This document shows positions 1 to 12,801 of a stretch of 64,000 nt of DNA, in pieces. The DNA is taken from assembly GCF_964355755.1 (NCBI RefSeq), contig NC_092680.1, positions 13,183,001 through 13,247,000 on the forward strand, in the 5' to 3' direction. Each line of letters starts with the position of its first letter. Position 1 is the stretch's first letter. The translations under genes were made by a program, and so were the position numbers. Under the pieces are notes generated by a model. The model saw only the letters and a list, made by a program, of their open reading frames with translations, was not told the origin of the DNA and searched no databases. Origin of the DNA: Antedon mediterranea (Eukaryota > Echinodermata > Crinoidea > Comatulida > Antedonidae).

Positions 1-573
1 AGGTGGCAATGTTCTGTCCCCATCTCCTAGGTTAATAAGGTGACAATGTTCTGTCCCATACATCTCCTAGGTTAATAAGGTGGCAATGTTCTGTCCCCAT
101 CTCCTAGGTTAATAAGGTGGCAATGTTCTGTCCCATACATCTCCTAGGTTAATAAGGTGGCAATGTTCTGTCCCCATCTCCTAGGTTAATAAGGTGGCAA
201 TGTTCTGTCCCATACATCTCCTAGGTTAATAAGGTGGCAATGTTCTGTCCCCATCTCCTAGGTTAATAAGGTGGCAATGTTCTGTCCCATACATCTCCTA
301 GGTTAATAAGGTGGCAATGTTCTGTCCCCATCTCCTAGGTTAATAAGGTGGCAATGTTCTGTCCCATACATCTCCTAGGTTAATAAGGTGGCAATGTTCT
401 GTCCCCATCTCCTAGGTTAATAAGGTGGCAATGTTCTGTCCCATACATCTCCTAGGTTAATAAGGTGGCAATGTTCTGTCCCCATCTCCTAGGTTAATAA
501 GGTGGCAATGTTCTGTCCCATACATCTCCTAGGTTAATAAGGTGGCAATGTTCTGTCCCCATCTCCTAGGTTA
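1..573. repeat. Minisatellite array, alternating 37/40-bp units
   Basis: The array alternates a 37-bp unit and a 40-bp unit that differ by CCCCATCTCC versus CCCATACATCTCC. The true higher-order period is therefore a 77-bp dimer, present about 7.4 times and almost invariant. One early unit has GTGACA where the others have GTGGCA. The array runs off the left edge, so its full size is unknown. No spacer sequence separates the units, so this is not a CRISPR array. Near-identity of the dimers implies recent homogenisation. Confidence 0.97.
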
Positions 574-1276
574 ATTATCATAAAAAATACGATAGAAGAA
601 TGCAGTTAAACGATTTCGTTAGTTACTGTAGAAAATACGATATTTTCATAATTATTACCTAGCCTATACGATGTCTTGTTAATAATTGGCTAAAATCCTT
701 GTGGAAATTGTTGTAAGTTTGCACAATACAATTGATTCAAAATTTCTTATATAAAAATACTGCCCTTAGACTTCACCTGCTGTAGTAGAGACATTATTAT
801 GGATTTGTTTCAATGATGATTCTACGAATCAACATCATCATTAAAGTAGATTCGGTCGATTAATTTGCAAGAAAAAAAATTCAGGTGATCTGATATGAAG
901 TCGTGTAGCAAAGGTGACGAAAATGTAAAGGTGAATGAAGCGAAGTGTGTATGCCAGAGTTGAATGACTCTGTTAATAGGACTCTAAGCTAGATTTAAAT
1001 TATAAGTTTCGGTTTATGCCTTTTAAGTTGTTAAATAAGAAATCCTAACGAATCATTTAAATGAATTAAATATTTCTCTGGGTTCACTGTGCCTTACATA
1101 TCAAATATTAAATTACCCATAAGCCGTAAAAAATTAATTAAACAATTTGCGTAATATATCAATGAAAATAGGCCTACCACTTACAAATCTTATAACTAGA
1201 AAGCCACTCCGAGAGTGCATACGTCCGCCTACTGTAAAATTCTCCTACATAAGATTTCTCCGGTTAAAAAAAAAGA

Positions 1277-1312
<36 letters not shown>

Positions 1313-3427
1313 CTTAATGCTGTTTGTGATTTACGCAAATTTCACTACAAGCATGTGTATGCGAGTTTGGTGTAATGGTTATGTAACAAGCCTTTCAATT
1401 AACAATAGCTTCAGTTGACTAACAATAGAACAGCAACGCGAAATTTGAACGAGTGAATTTGAAAAGAAATAGCTTTTTAAACTACTCGCATCAAGCAACG
1501 TGCACATTAAATCAAATTATGTTTTAAAATTACATATCACAAATTTTAACTCTTGCCTCTTGTACAAAAATGTAGTTCTCGAGAAAATGCATTTTCAGTA
1601 AACTTGTTACTTTAAGACTGCTCGCCGGCTTTTGAAAATTGTCTCCTATCTTTTAACACTAGCCGGTCTGAAAATAATATCATTTTTGTTATTTGTGAAG
1701 TTATTAATAAACCAATTTTGTTGATTTTCAATAGCCATGGTCTGAAGGTATATACCTATCTACACCCAAAAATTCAGAACGATGACTTGAAGGCGCTATT
1801 GTGCTAACAAACAAACAAACAAACAAACATACATACATACAAACAAACAAACATACATACAAACAAAGTAAATACTATACTTGGCAAAATTCTTTTTGCC
1901 AAGTAACAAACATACGCTACCGATTACATATACCTCCTTGGCGGAGGTAAATTAAAGCGATCTGTACAGATTGAATGATGTTTTATGATTCATAGTTATG
2001 AATGAAATTGTAATTGTTTATAATAATAAGTTAATTCTTCTCTGCAACATTTTTAAAATTTACTAAAAAATATTAAGAAATGGTAATGATTGAGCAAATA
2101 ATAAAAATCAAAGATAAGTGACTGTTTCCGTGTTTGATACAGAGGGCGTTGTTATTATAATAGGAATGGTTCAGAAGGATCCGGTTACTCATGTATAGTT
2201 TACGATAATCAGAAAAGCAATTGCAGGATTGGAAATCTTACTTTAGGACACTTCCATTAATGGGACAAATTAACATGAAACAAACAATAGTTAATATGGC
2301 CAATACCATGAGAGAAACACCTACATTTATTAGAAATCTGTTTGGTCCCAAAATTGTCCCCTTAAAGGAGGTTTCACTTTCGACACAAACAATGAAGTAA
2401 CTTTGCTTATATTATATTGTTTTGTATACATATATAAAGAGATAGCTAGTTTTCCACTGCAGTGAATTGATACTAAAAATAGAGATGTAATCTACCATAT
2501 GAAACTGTTGGTCTCTTTAAGTTATCGCGTAGAAATACGCGTAAAGAAGTAACTATCGTGTTGTAGAATTGAGCCGTCTGTAGGCGATACAGCTGCACAG
2601 GTGCAGTACACTATATAGTCAGTATTCTCATTACTGCATTCGGTTTACGATTGCAATCGATAATCCACCAGCCCTACGGTATATTCACTACTCAGATTTT
2701 ACCATTAGAGCATCAAGTTTTCTGCTAAAATATGTTATTGTAGATATCGGAGACATTCCCAGTATGCCATTTACTTAGGTAGCAAAGATATTGGGAACAA
2801 TTTAAATTAAACCATCCAAATTGGCAACCTTTCGGAAAACATTATTTTTTTTTAAATTTCATATTAATGCGTTACACAAACAATACAAGTTTTATTGTTT
2901 CTGTGATATATCTTATTTCTGATAATATAACTTTTATGATTGTAACATTCATAAAACTGTGCATAAAATATCTATACTTATTGAATATCCAATTAGCTTA
3001 CAGCATGAATGACGTAACTAGCCTACTCAAACATTCATGTTTCGAATATTGATGGTCGTCAATATGTAAAATGTTTGTCACATTTTGTTGGATGCTGTGA
3101 AAGACAGTGTGTTTAGTTCGTTTCGTCATTTAGTAATATTTCTATCCATTTCGGAACAATCTTGGGAAAGAGAAAGAGAGCTAAACTACCATTCCAACTA
3201 GGCTACAACTTTGTGTTAGACTGTAAATATCAGAAAAATGTGCAAGCACATAATTTGGTAGTGAATGTTACATTATATTCCAAGGAACAGTCTCAGTAAC
3301 ATTTCTTCATTATACACGCAACGTATTCTACTAGAACATTTCAATAAGATATTCACTTACTCTATGAATTATAGAGGAGAAAAAAATACAAATAATAGAA
3401 AGAAAGAAAAATGTATTCGTTTAAGAT
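574..3427. other. Gene-free stretch with minor simple repeats
   Basis: No exon with splice sites or recognisable protein similarity was seen on either strand. The stretch holds an AT/GT microsatellite near 1278-1312 and an AAAC/ATAC-type tetranucleotide run near 1806-1866. This run is followed by a short hairpin (ACTTGGCAAAA paired with TTTTTGCCAAGT, about 1880-1905). A second small inverted repeat (ACCTCC...GGAGGT) lies at about 1930-1948. The remainder looks like unique AT-rich intergenic DNA. Confidence 0.6.
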
Positions 3428-3579
3428 GATAACATTGTCAGGTTATTGGTCAACATGGTGAGTTTGATAACATTGTCAGGTTATTGGTCAACATGGTGAG
3501 TTTGATAACATTGTCAGGTTATTGGTCAACATGGTGAGTTTGATAACATTGTCAGGTTATTGGTCAACATGGTGAGTTT
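3428..3579. repeat. 38-bp tandem repeat, four copies
   Basis: Four head-to-tail copies of a 38-bp unit beginning GATAACATTGTCAGGTTATT appear identical. There are no spacers and no leader, so this is an ordinary minisatellite. Confidence 0.95.
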
Positions 3580-6052
3580 ATACACGTTATAGAAAATGTA
3601 ATATTGGAGAGAAATGAAACATTACTAATTGAATTACTGCGAAATGTCAAAATAATTAAAATATGAAGACAATAAATGGAGAAAACGTGACGTTAAAACA
3701 AAAACGTGTTTTGGAGTTATTATGGAGAATACAACGATGAACTAAAGTTACAAAATTGATCATATATATCCTAGAATATCATTAAAGAAAATAATTGAGT
3801 ATCATGGTTAAATCAATTAGAATTCATACATTCAAAGATGTATGTATCTTAAATGAAATGAGATTGAATGAAATGGAATCAACGACTGATTCCAATAGTA
3901 GCTGCCTGTCATTGTATTTAATAATCAAACAATGTTATTAGAATTGCTCCGGATTCTAATTACACGCATTTTTTAATTGAACAGCATGTGTAATTTGCCT
4001 CTTTAAATACCTTTAACTGTAAATAGAACATTATTGATGGATTGATTGACGGGTCATCCCAAGCTACTTCGCTCGCAGTGACGTTGCGAATCTTATCACG
4101 ACAGTGACGTCATTAATTGTGGATTATGCCTCATACAGCAGAGATTTAATTAAATTATTTATTAAGCCTGATTATGCAGAGGTATAGGATTTTTCTGATT
4201 CAACTTAATTAAATGATTTTAAGTATAAACCCAATTTATTACTTTAACGGTTTAGTAAGGCAGATAGGCCTACGTTTACTATTTTTTTAACGTCTCTCGT
4301 AATAATTAATGTGTGTCAGAGTTCTTCATGTAACTCTTCTTAACTTATATCTATAGGAGACCTATCCAGTGTATTTTATCTTATATAAGGTACTTTTAAA
4401 CCTTACCAGAATTAATAATATTAGACCCTACCTAATTTTTTATTCTCGTGCATATTTTTTGTATTTTGTAGGACATTTTTTTAACGATACCTTCAATTAA
4501 CGTAAAAAAGACAGCGCCACCAGTGGTCACATATATAATTTGGCCGCTTGCGGCGCTACACATTTGTCAAATTCTCTAAATCCAGGTATGCAAATTATTA
4601 TAGAAAACGGTTGATTTTAATCAGTAAAAGATAGATTATAATGCATTATCCACTAAGCATTCGATAGTGACAAATGGGTAAGCTAAAATGAATCGTCTCA
4701 CTCTAACCTGACATGTAATACAACGCTTATGGGACGCGTTAGTGTGCAATATTACATTGTATATAACTCTGCTTCGAATGAAATGATTGATTTATTACTT
4801 TATATCATTTTGTACATTCTCTATTGGTCCTTTTATCTATGACTGGTCCCTACTCTGTCTATATATTGTCTTTATATGCTACGTTTGTAAACAAGTAAGG
4901 TCATCAATTAAGATATGCATCAACATGATACATTGTTAATTTAGATAAGTTGAGCCTTTGTTGTGATGAAATCTCTTTAAGTTTGTTATACCTAATTCAT
5001 TCTGACATAAACATTCATGCAATTAAAATTCTCATTAATTACAGGCATACGACGAATTGTAATTAAAATGCTCAATTGTTGGTTCATCAACATAATAATA
5101 CAGATAAGATAAGAACAGTATTGATGAATATATAACTAGAATGCTTAACAAATAATAACAAATAATAAAATGTAATCATTTTTTAAATAACTTATATAAT
5201 TTATGATAGATATGTATTTATGTCATTTAAACTTATAACTGCTAAAGTAATAACTAATTTTTTTTGTTTTTATGTGAGGTAACCTCCATATTCTGGACCT
5301 CTAAACAACAACAAACTCGTGATGATAATGATGGTACTGTACTGTTTTATAGAACTACCATCATTACGGTACTATAATTGTATTTTTTCTAGACGTACTT
5401 TTAACTAAAATAACAAAACTTTAACATCATTTGTTATCTCTCCCGATTTGTAATTCTAATTAAAAGATTAAACGTTTAATTGTGCACAAATCAATGACGT
5501 AATTGCATTAAGTGCAATTAGTATTCTTCAAAAACAATAAAAACAAAATAACTTAATGGCCTTTCATACTTTAAAGACATTACAGCAAGGTCATATGTAC
5601 TCTGTAAATCGACCTGCTCCTACTAATTAAGCAACGATCGATTCCTTATGAATATTCATGAACTCTTTGAAGTGGTTGTGATTTTTTGAGAGATCGTAAA
5701 GCTCATAGATTCTTAGATGAAATAGTGGAAAATGTATTAATGCAGAAAATTATTAAAATAAGAGTGACAAATATCGATAATATAGTTGTAAAGATAATAC
5801 GGTAGATTTAGTTTTAATTTTCACCTCTTCTTCTCCATATATTATCGATTGTCTTCTAGTCAGTGATGATAGGTACCCAGATAATAATGATCTATTCTTG
5901 TGTGCCTGTATTCTAAATTCAGTAAACTTCTATTCTAACAAAACACAAATTATTGTTTAGTTGGCAATCATTTGCTTCATCATTTAGTTTAGGCTTGATT
6001 TTTCCAAGATATTTCAATGTTTACTATTGTTGTAAAGTAATAGCTTAAAGAT
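3580..6052. other. Gene-free AT-rich intergenic stretch
   Basis: No coding exon, RNA gene or long repeat could be supported. Open frames are short and bounded by AT-rich, low-complexity sequence. One TAGGCCTA octamer occurs near 4265. Confidence 0.5.
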
Positions 6053-6286
6053 TATTGTCCCCCTTATGTTTTTATTTTTTTTTAATATGCCATTTTCATG
6101 TCACGTAATAGTTATTCACTTTGTCTATCAGATACATTAATGAGTTTTAGTTAAAATTAACCTTTTCGATCGTAAAATATTTTTGTTGGTTTTTTTTTGT
6201 TTTTTTTTTAATAACTTAATTAAATCTGCAAAATGACCAATTTGAAGTTTAGTAATCTTCATTGTTCGTGTTTTGGGGGGACAATA
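6053..6286. mobile_element. MITE with ATTGTCCCCC termini, copy 1
   Basis: The ends are inverted (TATTGTCCCCC on the left, GGGGGACAATA on the right), giving an AT-rich, non-coding element of about 234 bp. A second copy with the same right-hand half lies at 14502-14823. That supports a dispersed non-autonomous DNA transposon family and not a chance palindrome. No target duplication could be fixed, so the superfamily is open. Confidence 0.6.
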
Positions 6287-9200
6287 CATTAAAGGAAGAG
6301 TCTTCGTTCCGACACTGTCATCATTAAACCATTGGTACATGGGGTGATGAGACATTAAATTCCGGGTGGGGTGAGTTAATGATAGATATTTACAATGATC
6401 CTGCATAGTACATTTATTACTTTATATGTCTTAAGATTACTTGGATATGATAAAGAACGTTAATTCAATATGATTAGAAGGCCAGTCCCGCGTCATTGAT
6501 TATCATTCCTCATACCACATCGATTCAGGATTACATTACTCACAAGATTTCCATATCGATTCACCTTGATCTACCTTTAAATCCACCTTTTTCATCCTTA
6601 ATCCTTTATCAATTATCCGTTTTCAAACTATAACTGATAATATTTTATTATATGTATATGTAAATTAAATGATTCAGTTATGAGAATCTTTGGTAGAATC
6701 AAAATCCGATATCATATGGGCCTGCATTTTATAAAAATTGACTTGATGGTGATCGCATAAAACAAGTACGATGGGATAATTATGCTGTACCATAATTTAT
6801 TTGTAGGCATTGGTATGTTTTAAACTTGTTTCACCTTAGATCGCATACATGCACATGAAACAGAAACTAATAAAATAATACTGTGCTATGAAACAAAACA
6901 CTAACTAATAGCTAAAAGCAGGAAATAAATATAATAAAGAAACTCAAAGACAACAAAACGCATAATGACTAATGCCTATTACGGTAAGTGGATAATGCGA
7001 TGCCAAGTGTCTTTCGCTTGAGGGCGACAATTGACAGTTCTGGGCAAACGAGAAACAGAACTCTATTTGTTGGAACTCCAGTTAGGGGAAAATATATTTA
7101 ATTTAACTCAGATAATCGCTTGAAGTTAAACTGGATGGTTGTGAACTATAATTAGGCCTAATGTATTTATTCAACGACCCATGCACTTGTGATGGTAAGA
7201 ATTGAAACGACGAGAAAGAGAGAAATATCATAAATGCCCACAGTTATTATTTATATTATTTCTATTCCGTATTTTTTATCACTTGTATTGTTTTTGCCAA
7301 AATAGAGTGAAATGGCACGAATTTCCATTTTTTAATATATTTCTAAATTTACTTTATTTACTATGGTGTTTTTTACCTGGTAAGAGAGTAACCTAGCTAT
7401 GATAGTATTGATTATTGTGTTCATTAAGATAGGAATAACTAACCCTTTTGGGCCATGTAATAGACCAAATGCAATGATTTAGAGTAAAGAAAATTTTACT
7501 AAATACACTATATTGTTGCAGTTTTTTATATTCCTGACATCAATCTAATTATTGTAAAAACGTAATTCAAAGCATTATGTTGCAGTCTATGTTAGGTCGT
7601 TAGAGTTCAAATTATTTCCATTTATTATTATTTTTATAATTGTAGACGATTTGTAACTTATTGTAATTATGGCCATTAGAGGGCGGTATTATTATTAGTT
7701 CAACAATGTTCTTGTAGTCGTAGCCTAATTTTTCTTTTATTTCAGAAAATTTCATCTATATCAACAAACGTACAAACAGAAAAAGATTATTGTTTATATT
7801 ATAATTTATAGGTTCATGGTCTAATTCCAAATTACTCAACGAGTACTTTCTAGCTTCATTTAAACATGGAGTTGTTGAATTTCATGATATGAGTAAGAGT
7901 CGTTAAGATATCATTGTTTATGAAGTCTAGCCCGGACATCACATATTATTATTCTAATGACTAGATCATACGGCAAAGAAACCTAATTCTTCCACCAACC
8001 TATCACCAAAAACATACTATGTGCTGGTACCTAGATATGTGCTAGTGAATGTTCCGAGTTTGTTGGTTTAAATGATTTTATGAGATGTTCCTAAAATGTC
8101 TGAAATTGATTTTCGCTCTATTGACATCCAAATTTGACAATACTGCCCTCTAGCAAGTGTATCAATAAAGCTTCATTTTGCTATTTGTAACAATAAATAA
8201 AAGAAAAATTATAAAGTAAATATAATCTAAAGCTACTTCTTCAAAGAGTAATACTTATTATTGTATTCTTTGACATAAGTGAATAATGAAAATAATAAAA
8301 GTTTGATTATTTTATTAGATATTCAATTGTTAATTATTATTATATTTACCAATTTGATTTTGTTATAAATTGTCGTTGTTGTTTTATTCAGTTTTTAATT
8401 GACTGTAATTGCAATGTTTTACTACGTTTTACTCAAAGATAAATAAGTAAACAAGATTCCAATAAAACAATTACAGATTTTAAGGAAATAAAACCACAAA
8501 TTGAGACAAAGTGCGAGGACACTGTTTGCCGTTGGCTAATAAGACGGCAGCCATTGGTATTAGACCTATTATTGTTGACAAATTTGAATTTTATTATTTT
8601 ATATTAATTTGTCAAGGTACGTGTATTTGCAAGGTAGCAATGATAATTGTTAAGGACGATAAACAATGATAATTGTTAAGAAAGATGATAAACAATGAAA
8701 ATTGTTGAAGATGATAAACAATGATCATCATTGACTTTTTTCATCAATAAACTTGTTACATCTACCCTAACATTGCGCTTTTGTTTTTAATTAAATGATT
8801 TAACTATGAACTGGCTACTTAAAATTAAAATATTAAAAAAAAAGTTGATGTTTTTATATAAATTATAACACACGACAAATTCATTTTTCCTTTCGGATTC
8901 ATTTTCGTTCGTTTAATTAGCTTGATTGATAGTTTATCCAGAAGAGTTTGATCTATTGTATAATAATATTTGATGAATTAAAATGTTATACATCTGAAAA
9001 TGGAATCGTTTTTAATACTTTTTACATTCACATTTGATAGTAATTGCCAGAGGTCTTTCCTGAAGGTACAAAAAAAACTATTAAAAGATAGCGTCATATT
9101 CAAATTAGTATAAACTCATAAAAAACTTTCATTCTTGATTAAACCTCGTAGGAATATGACGAGGAATTTGTGGAGCAGAAGTTGATAGTTCATCCTAGTG

Positions 9201-9359
9201 ACCGATGAGCAGGTCGTGTAGTAATCTAGGACTTAAGGTCATTTGTCGTCAGGTGGCGCTATACAATACACAAAATTAAACGTATACAGTGGCCAGATGC
9301 AAGTCACGTGTTGATAAGCGCAAGTACGCGCTCTGTTGTCATTTAAAAAAAACAAATGA
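6287..9359. other. Gene-free AT-rich intergenic stretch
   Basis: No exon is supportable. A small degenerate tandem repeat (units with GATAAACAATGATAATTGTT) lies at about 8636-8725. A TAGGCCTA octamer lies near 7153. The open frame at 7202-7396 is hydrophobic, AT-driven and lacks splice or similarity support. Confidence 0.5.
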
Positions 9360-9735
9360 TTTATTTTTTGTTGTAAATTAGAACGTGTCTATTATTTTGT
9401 GCTACTTAAATACCTAACTGTAATTAATATTTAATTGGTATAATTATATGTTGACATTGGTTAAACAAGTAATGACAAGGTCAACAAATTATTTAATTTT
9501 TTTGTAAATTAAAACGTGTCTATTATTTTTTGCTACTTAAATAACTAACTGTAATTAATATTTAATTGGTATCATTATATGTTGACATTGGTTAAACAAG
9601 TAATGACTAGGTCAACAAATGAGTTTATTTTTTGTAAATTAGAACGCGTCTATTATTTTGTGCTACTTAAATACCTAACTATAATTAATATTTAATTAGT
9701 ATAATTATATGTTAACATTGGTTAAACAAGTAATG
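9360..9735. repeat. 130-bp tandem repeat, three copies
   Basis: Three diverged copies of a unit of about 130 bp can be aligned on the shared AACGTGTCTATTATTTT core (starting near 9382, 9512 and 9643). Periods are 131 and 130 bp. The third copy stops where the retrotransposon remnant begins. The array may be part of that element's 5' region or a pre-existing repeat at the insertion site. Confidence 0.9.
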
Positions 9736-9746
9736 TCGACTATAGG

Positions 9747-10138
9747 TCAAATATTATAAGGAAAAGAAGAGCCTAATATTTTAATCTTAGGCGATTTTAA
9801 TGCTAGAATAGGTAGTTCTGTAATGGGTGGTGACTTAATAGTCAACAAGAATGGTAATAGATTAATTGAGTTTAGTAGTAATTTAAACTTATCAATTCTC
9901 AACAAAACTATTTTCTGTGAAGGCGAAATCACATGGTGTAGAGGCAAACCACCAAACAACAAAGTACCATTGATTATATTTTTTCTTCAAAAAACATGTT
10001 TAATGATAATACTATTTCCGAAATGAAGATAGACGAATTAGGACAACTTAGCTTGGGTAGTGACCATAATATGTTACTATTAAAATTAAATATAAATAAC
10101 TCGAAAAACAAAGATAATAGGTGTAGTAAGAAATATAT
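9747..10138 (+). pseudogene. LINE endonuclease domain remnant
   Basis: The first frame reads ILGDFNARIGSS, the conserved GDFN block of APE-like endonucleases. A frameshift near 9960 moves the reading to a frame with TIDYIFSS and then GSDHNMLLLKL, which is the catalytic SDH motif. The N-terminal half with the catalytic Glu is absent. In intact LINEs this domain nicks target DNA to prime reverse transcription. Here it is 5'-truncated and frameshifted, so it is a relic. Confidence 0.85.
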
Positions 10139-11032
10139 ATGAACAACATTAAGTTTGGTGAAGATTTTAGTGAATATAATGCCTATTTAGAAAGGGATTT
10201 TAAAGAACGGGATGCAAATAGGTTTGATAATGTTAATGACTTATGGAATTCCTGGAAGTCTATTGTAATTAAATGCGTAGAAGAAGGCATTGGTAAAAAA
10301 GTGTTGGGGAAAAATCTAAACCATGGTTTAATAAGGAAGTTGCAAAATGCAATTGAGAATAGAAAGAAAGCAACACAAATTCATAGAAATTATGTTAAAA
10401 GAAAAGACAAAGATGCTGCAACATGTGACTTCCTTTGGCAGAATTACCAACAAAAGTTGTTTGCTAAGAATTTGATAAAACAAAAGATATTAGAAATGAG
10501 GGTAGATAAATCAATTGTTATTGCAAACAAAGGAGGTAAAAATTGTAAGGAATTCTGGCAAACAATTAGAGGGTCAAAGTTTAACAAACAAAGTACTGAT
10601 TGTTTTAAGGTTCCAGGGTCTGAACAAGTTGTTACTAGCGTTGAAGAAAAAGCCGAAACATTAAGAAACTATTGGGAATCACTAAGTAATTCTAAAAATA
10701 ATACATTCAATAATAATGTATACATGACTGAGAACTGTATACAAAACATTAGAAACAACTTGTTCAGAGATGATGATGAGGCTACAGATCCTCTATGTGA
10801 CATTTCTATTGATATTGAAAGTATAAAATATGTATTAAGTATTGCAAAAAATTGTAATTCTCCAGGTGAAGATAACATTACTAATGAACTTTTAAAAAAT
10901 GGTGGTCATATTATAGTAAAATCTCTGTTAGATTTATTTAATAGAATCATCCTTTTTGAACACCCACCAGAAGACTGGAATTTAAGTTTGAAATTATTTC
11001 AATCTTTAAACATGGTGATAAGAGAGATTTGA
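10139..11032 (+). pseudogene. LINE linker and N-terminal reverse transcriptase remnant
   Basis: This is the longest open frame of the element (297 codons). It is Lys/Asn-rich, with an endonuclease-RT linker and then an early RT motif, SPGEDNITNELLKNGG, followed by a leucine-rich segment. The frame then shifts: the expected continuation, DLNNYRGISLTSC, lies in another frame at about 11028-11065. The initiating Met is arbitrary, because the upstream endonuclease should be part of the same polyprotein. Confidence 0.85.
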
Positions 11033-11078
11033 ACAATTATCGTGGAATCTCTCTTACATCATGCACTGACGGAAGTCC

Positions 11079-11746
11079 AGGGTGGTTTCAGGAAAGATCA
11101 TAGGTGTGAGGACCATATTTTTGTAATCAAAAGTATAACTGCTTTAAGAAAAAAGAGGGAAAAAACACCTATCTAGCTTCCCTGGACTTCCGAAAGGCAT
11201 TTGATTCCGTTTGGAGAGATGGGCTCCTGAAAGCCATATGGAATATAGGAATAAGAGGGCGTTTGTGGAGAATTATTGATAACATGTATGCAAATGTCAA
11301 AGGGAAAGTAAAATTTGGGGATACTGTAACTAATGAATTTTCAATTGAACAAGGAATTAGACAGGGATGTGTGCTATCTCCTATTCTGTTTTGTATATTT
11401 ATCAATGAGCTCACAAAAATTCTAAAATTAAATGATATAGGAGTTCATATTAATAACATATGGCAAGGAGCCCTTTTCTGGGCAGATAATATTGTGATAT
11501 TAGCTGAAAATGAAAAACAAATGACTCACATGTTACAGCTAACTGCAAAATTTGCCATTGATTGGAAAATGCAATTTAACCCAACTAAATCAAATGTACT
11601 TTTGTAGGTAAGAAAATAGATAAACAAAAGTTATGGAAATTAGGAGACCAGTCGATAACTGAGTGTGAAACGTATAAATATCTAGGTGTAATGATATCAA
11701 GAGGTGCAAATGACCATAGCCATGTAGAATATAATATATGGTGGTG
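11079..11746 (+). pseudogene. LINE reverse transcriptase palm remnant
   Basis: Blocks in order are QGGFRKDHRCEDHIFVI, a stop and frameshift, then LASLDFRKAFDSVWRDGLL (palm motif A), RQGCVLSPILFCIFINEL (motif B), and FWADNIVILAE where FADDIVILAE is expected. The second catalytic Asp of the FADD motif is Asn and the first residues are altered. Catalysis would therefore be lost even without the frameshifts. After motif C come FNPTKSNVL, a frameshift near 11605, and YKYLGVMI, as expected of the thumb-proximal region. The reading ends at the inserted hairpin. Confidence 0.9.
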
Positions 11747-11812
11747 GTCGGTGGTCGGTTACATTTTTGTATAATATTATTACTGTATACAAAAATGTAA
11801 CCGACCACCGAC
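11747..11812. repeat. Perfect 27-bp hairpin inserted in the LINE
   Basis: The left arm starts GTCGGTGGTCGG and the right arm ends CCGACCACCGAC. The two 27-nt arms are exact reverse complements around a 12-nt AT-rich loop (ATATTATTACTG). The LINE reading frame is intact in character on both sides (YLGVMISRGANDHSH before, RLIGYIKVIIGN after), so the hairpin is an addition or a local inverted duplication. It could be a tiny foldback MITE. Confidence 0.93.
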
Positions 11813-12801
11813 TCATAGGCTATATAAAAGTCATAATTGGTAATTTAAACAATTTTAATAGAGTATATTATGGTGATATCCTCTGGCGAACAATTGCACT
11901 CCCATCAATAAATTATGGTAGTACCATTTGGGTTGGTAGCAAAAGTGATTGTGAAAGAATTGAAAGACTACAATTACAAATGGCAAGGTTTATCCTTTAT
12001 CCCTTGTTCTACTCTTTATGGGGAACTTGGGTGGTCAAAAATCTCATATATTCAAAATGTAAATAGAATTAATTATATGGAAAGAATTTTAAAGATGGAA
12101 GATTGGCTAGGATATTACTGAAAACACTAGTTAAATTGACAGAGAACTTTAATGATCTATCATTTAAAATTCCATTGTGTGTTCGAAATATCATTGATAA
12201 TTGTGGTACACATGATATTTTTTCTGATATTCGAAATGGTAATGATAACTTTGATGCCAACTGGGCTTCCAATACAAAAATAATTATGAAAAATCTGGCT
12301 CTCTCGCATTGGGTTCCAGACGGTAAACGTAAAACGTCAATTGAACATTATATGTATATAAAAAATGAACCAAAACTTGAACAGTATCTACTTGATAAGA
12401 TTGTCTTTGAAGGAGCATCGTTAAAATTTAAGCTGCGATCAAACACCCTTCCCCTTGAAAGAAAAACATCTAAATGGTCAAATAACCCTAATGCTAATGG
12501 TTGTTGTAAATTGTGCAACAGAAATGAAGAAGAAACCATTATGCACTTTCTCCTAACATGTACCACTCTAGAAGAAGAGAGAAAAAACCAAATTGCTAAA
12601 TTCCAACAAGAACTTTTGGAATGTAATCTTTTTTATCTCTTTGACTATTTTCAAAATTTAGATTTATTCAACAAAACCCTTCTTATTCTAGGCAATGACC
12701 ATGATTTATTTGATAATATTATTAAGTCTTTAATCGACAAATTCTGTAAATCATTGGCTAAATCTTTATGGAAGAAACGTTGTGCTCTTTTAAACTTGTA
12801 A
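11813..12801 (+). pseudogene. LINE C-terminal region with CCHC knuckle remnant
   Basis: After the hairpin the reading continues through LWRTIALPSINYG and IERLQLQMARF, typical of the region after the RT thumb. A frameshift near 12030-12100 follows, then a 232-codon open frame from 12103. Near its C-terminal half it has CKLCNRNEEETIMHFLLTC, a Cys-X2-Cys...His-X4-Cys knuckle common at the C-terminus of LINE ORF2 proteins. The stop is followed by an AT-rich 3' UTR to about 13217. Confidence 0.8.

Noticed and set aside
1-573. Possible CRISPR-like array
   Set aside because: Units are directly adjacent without unique spacers, and the genome is clearly eukaryotic. It is a minisatellite. The same applies to the arrays at 3428-3579 and 53976-54124.
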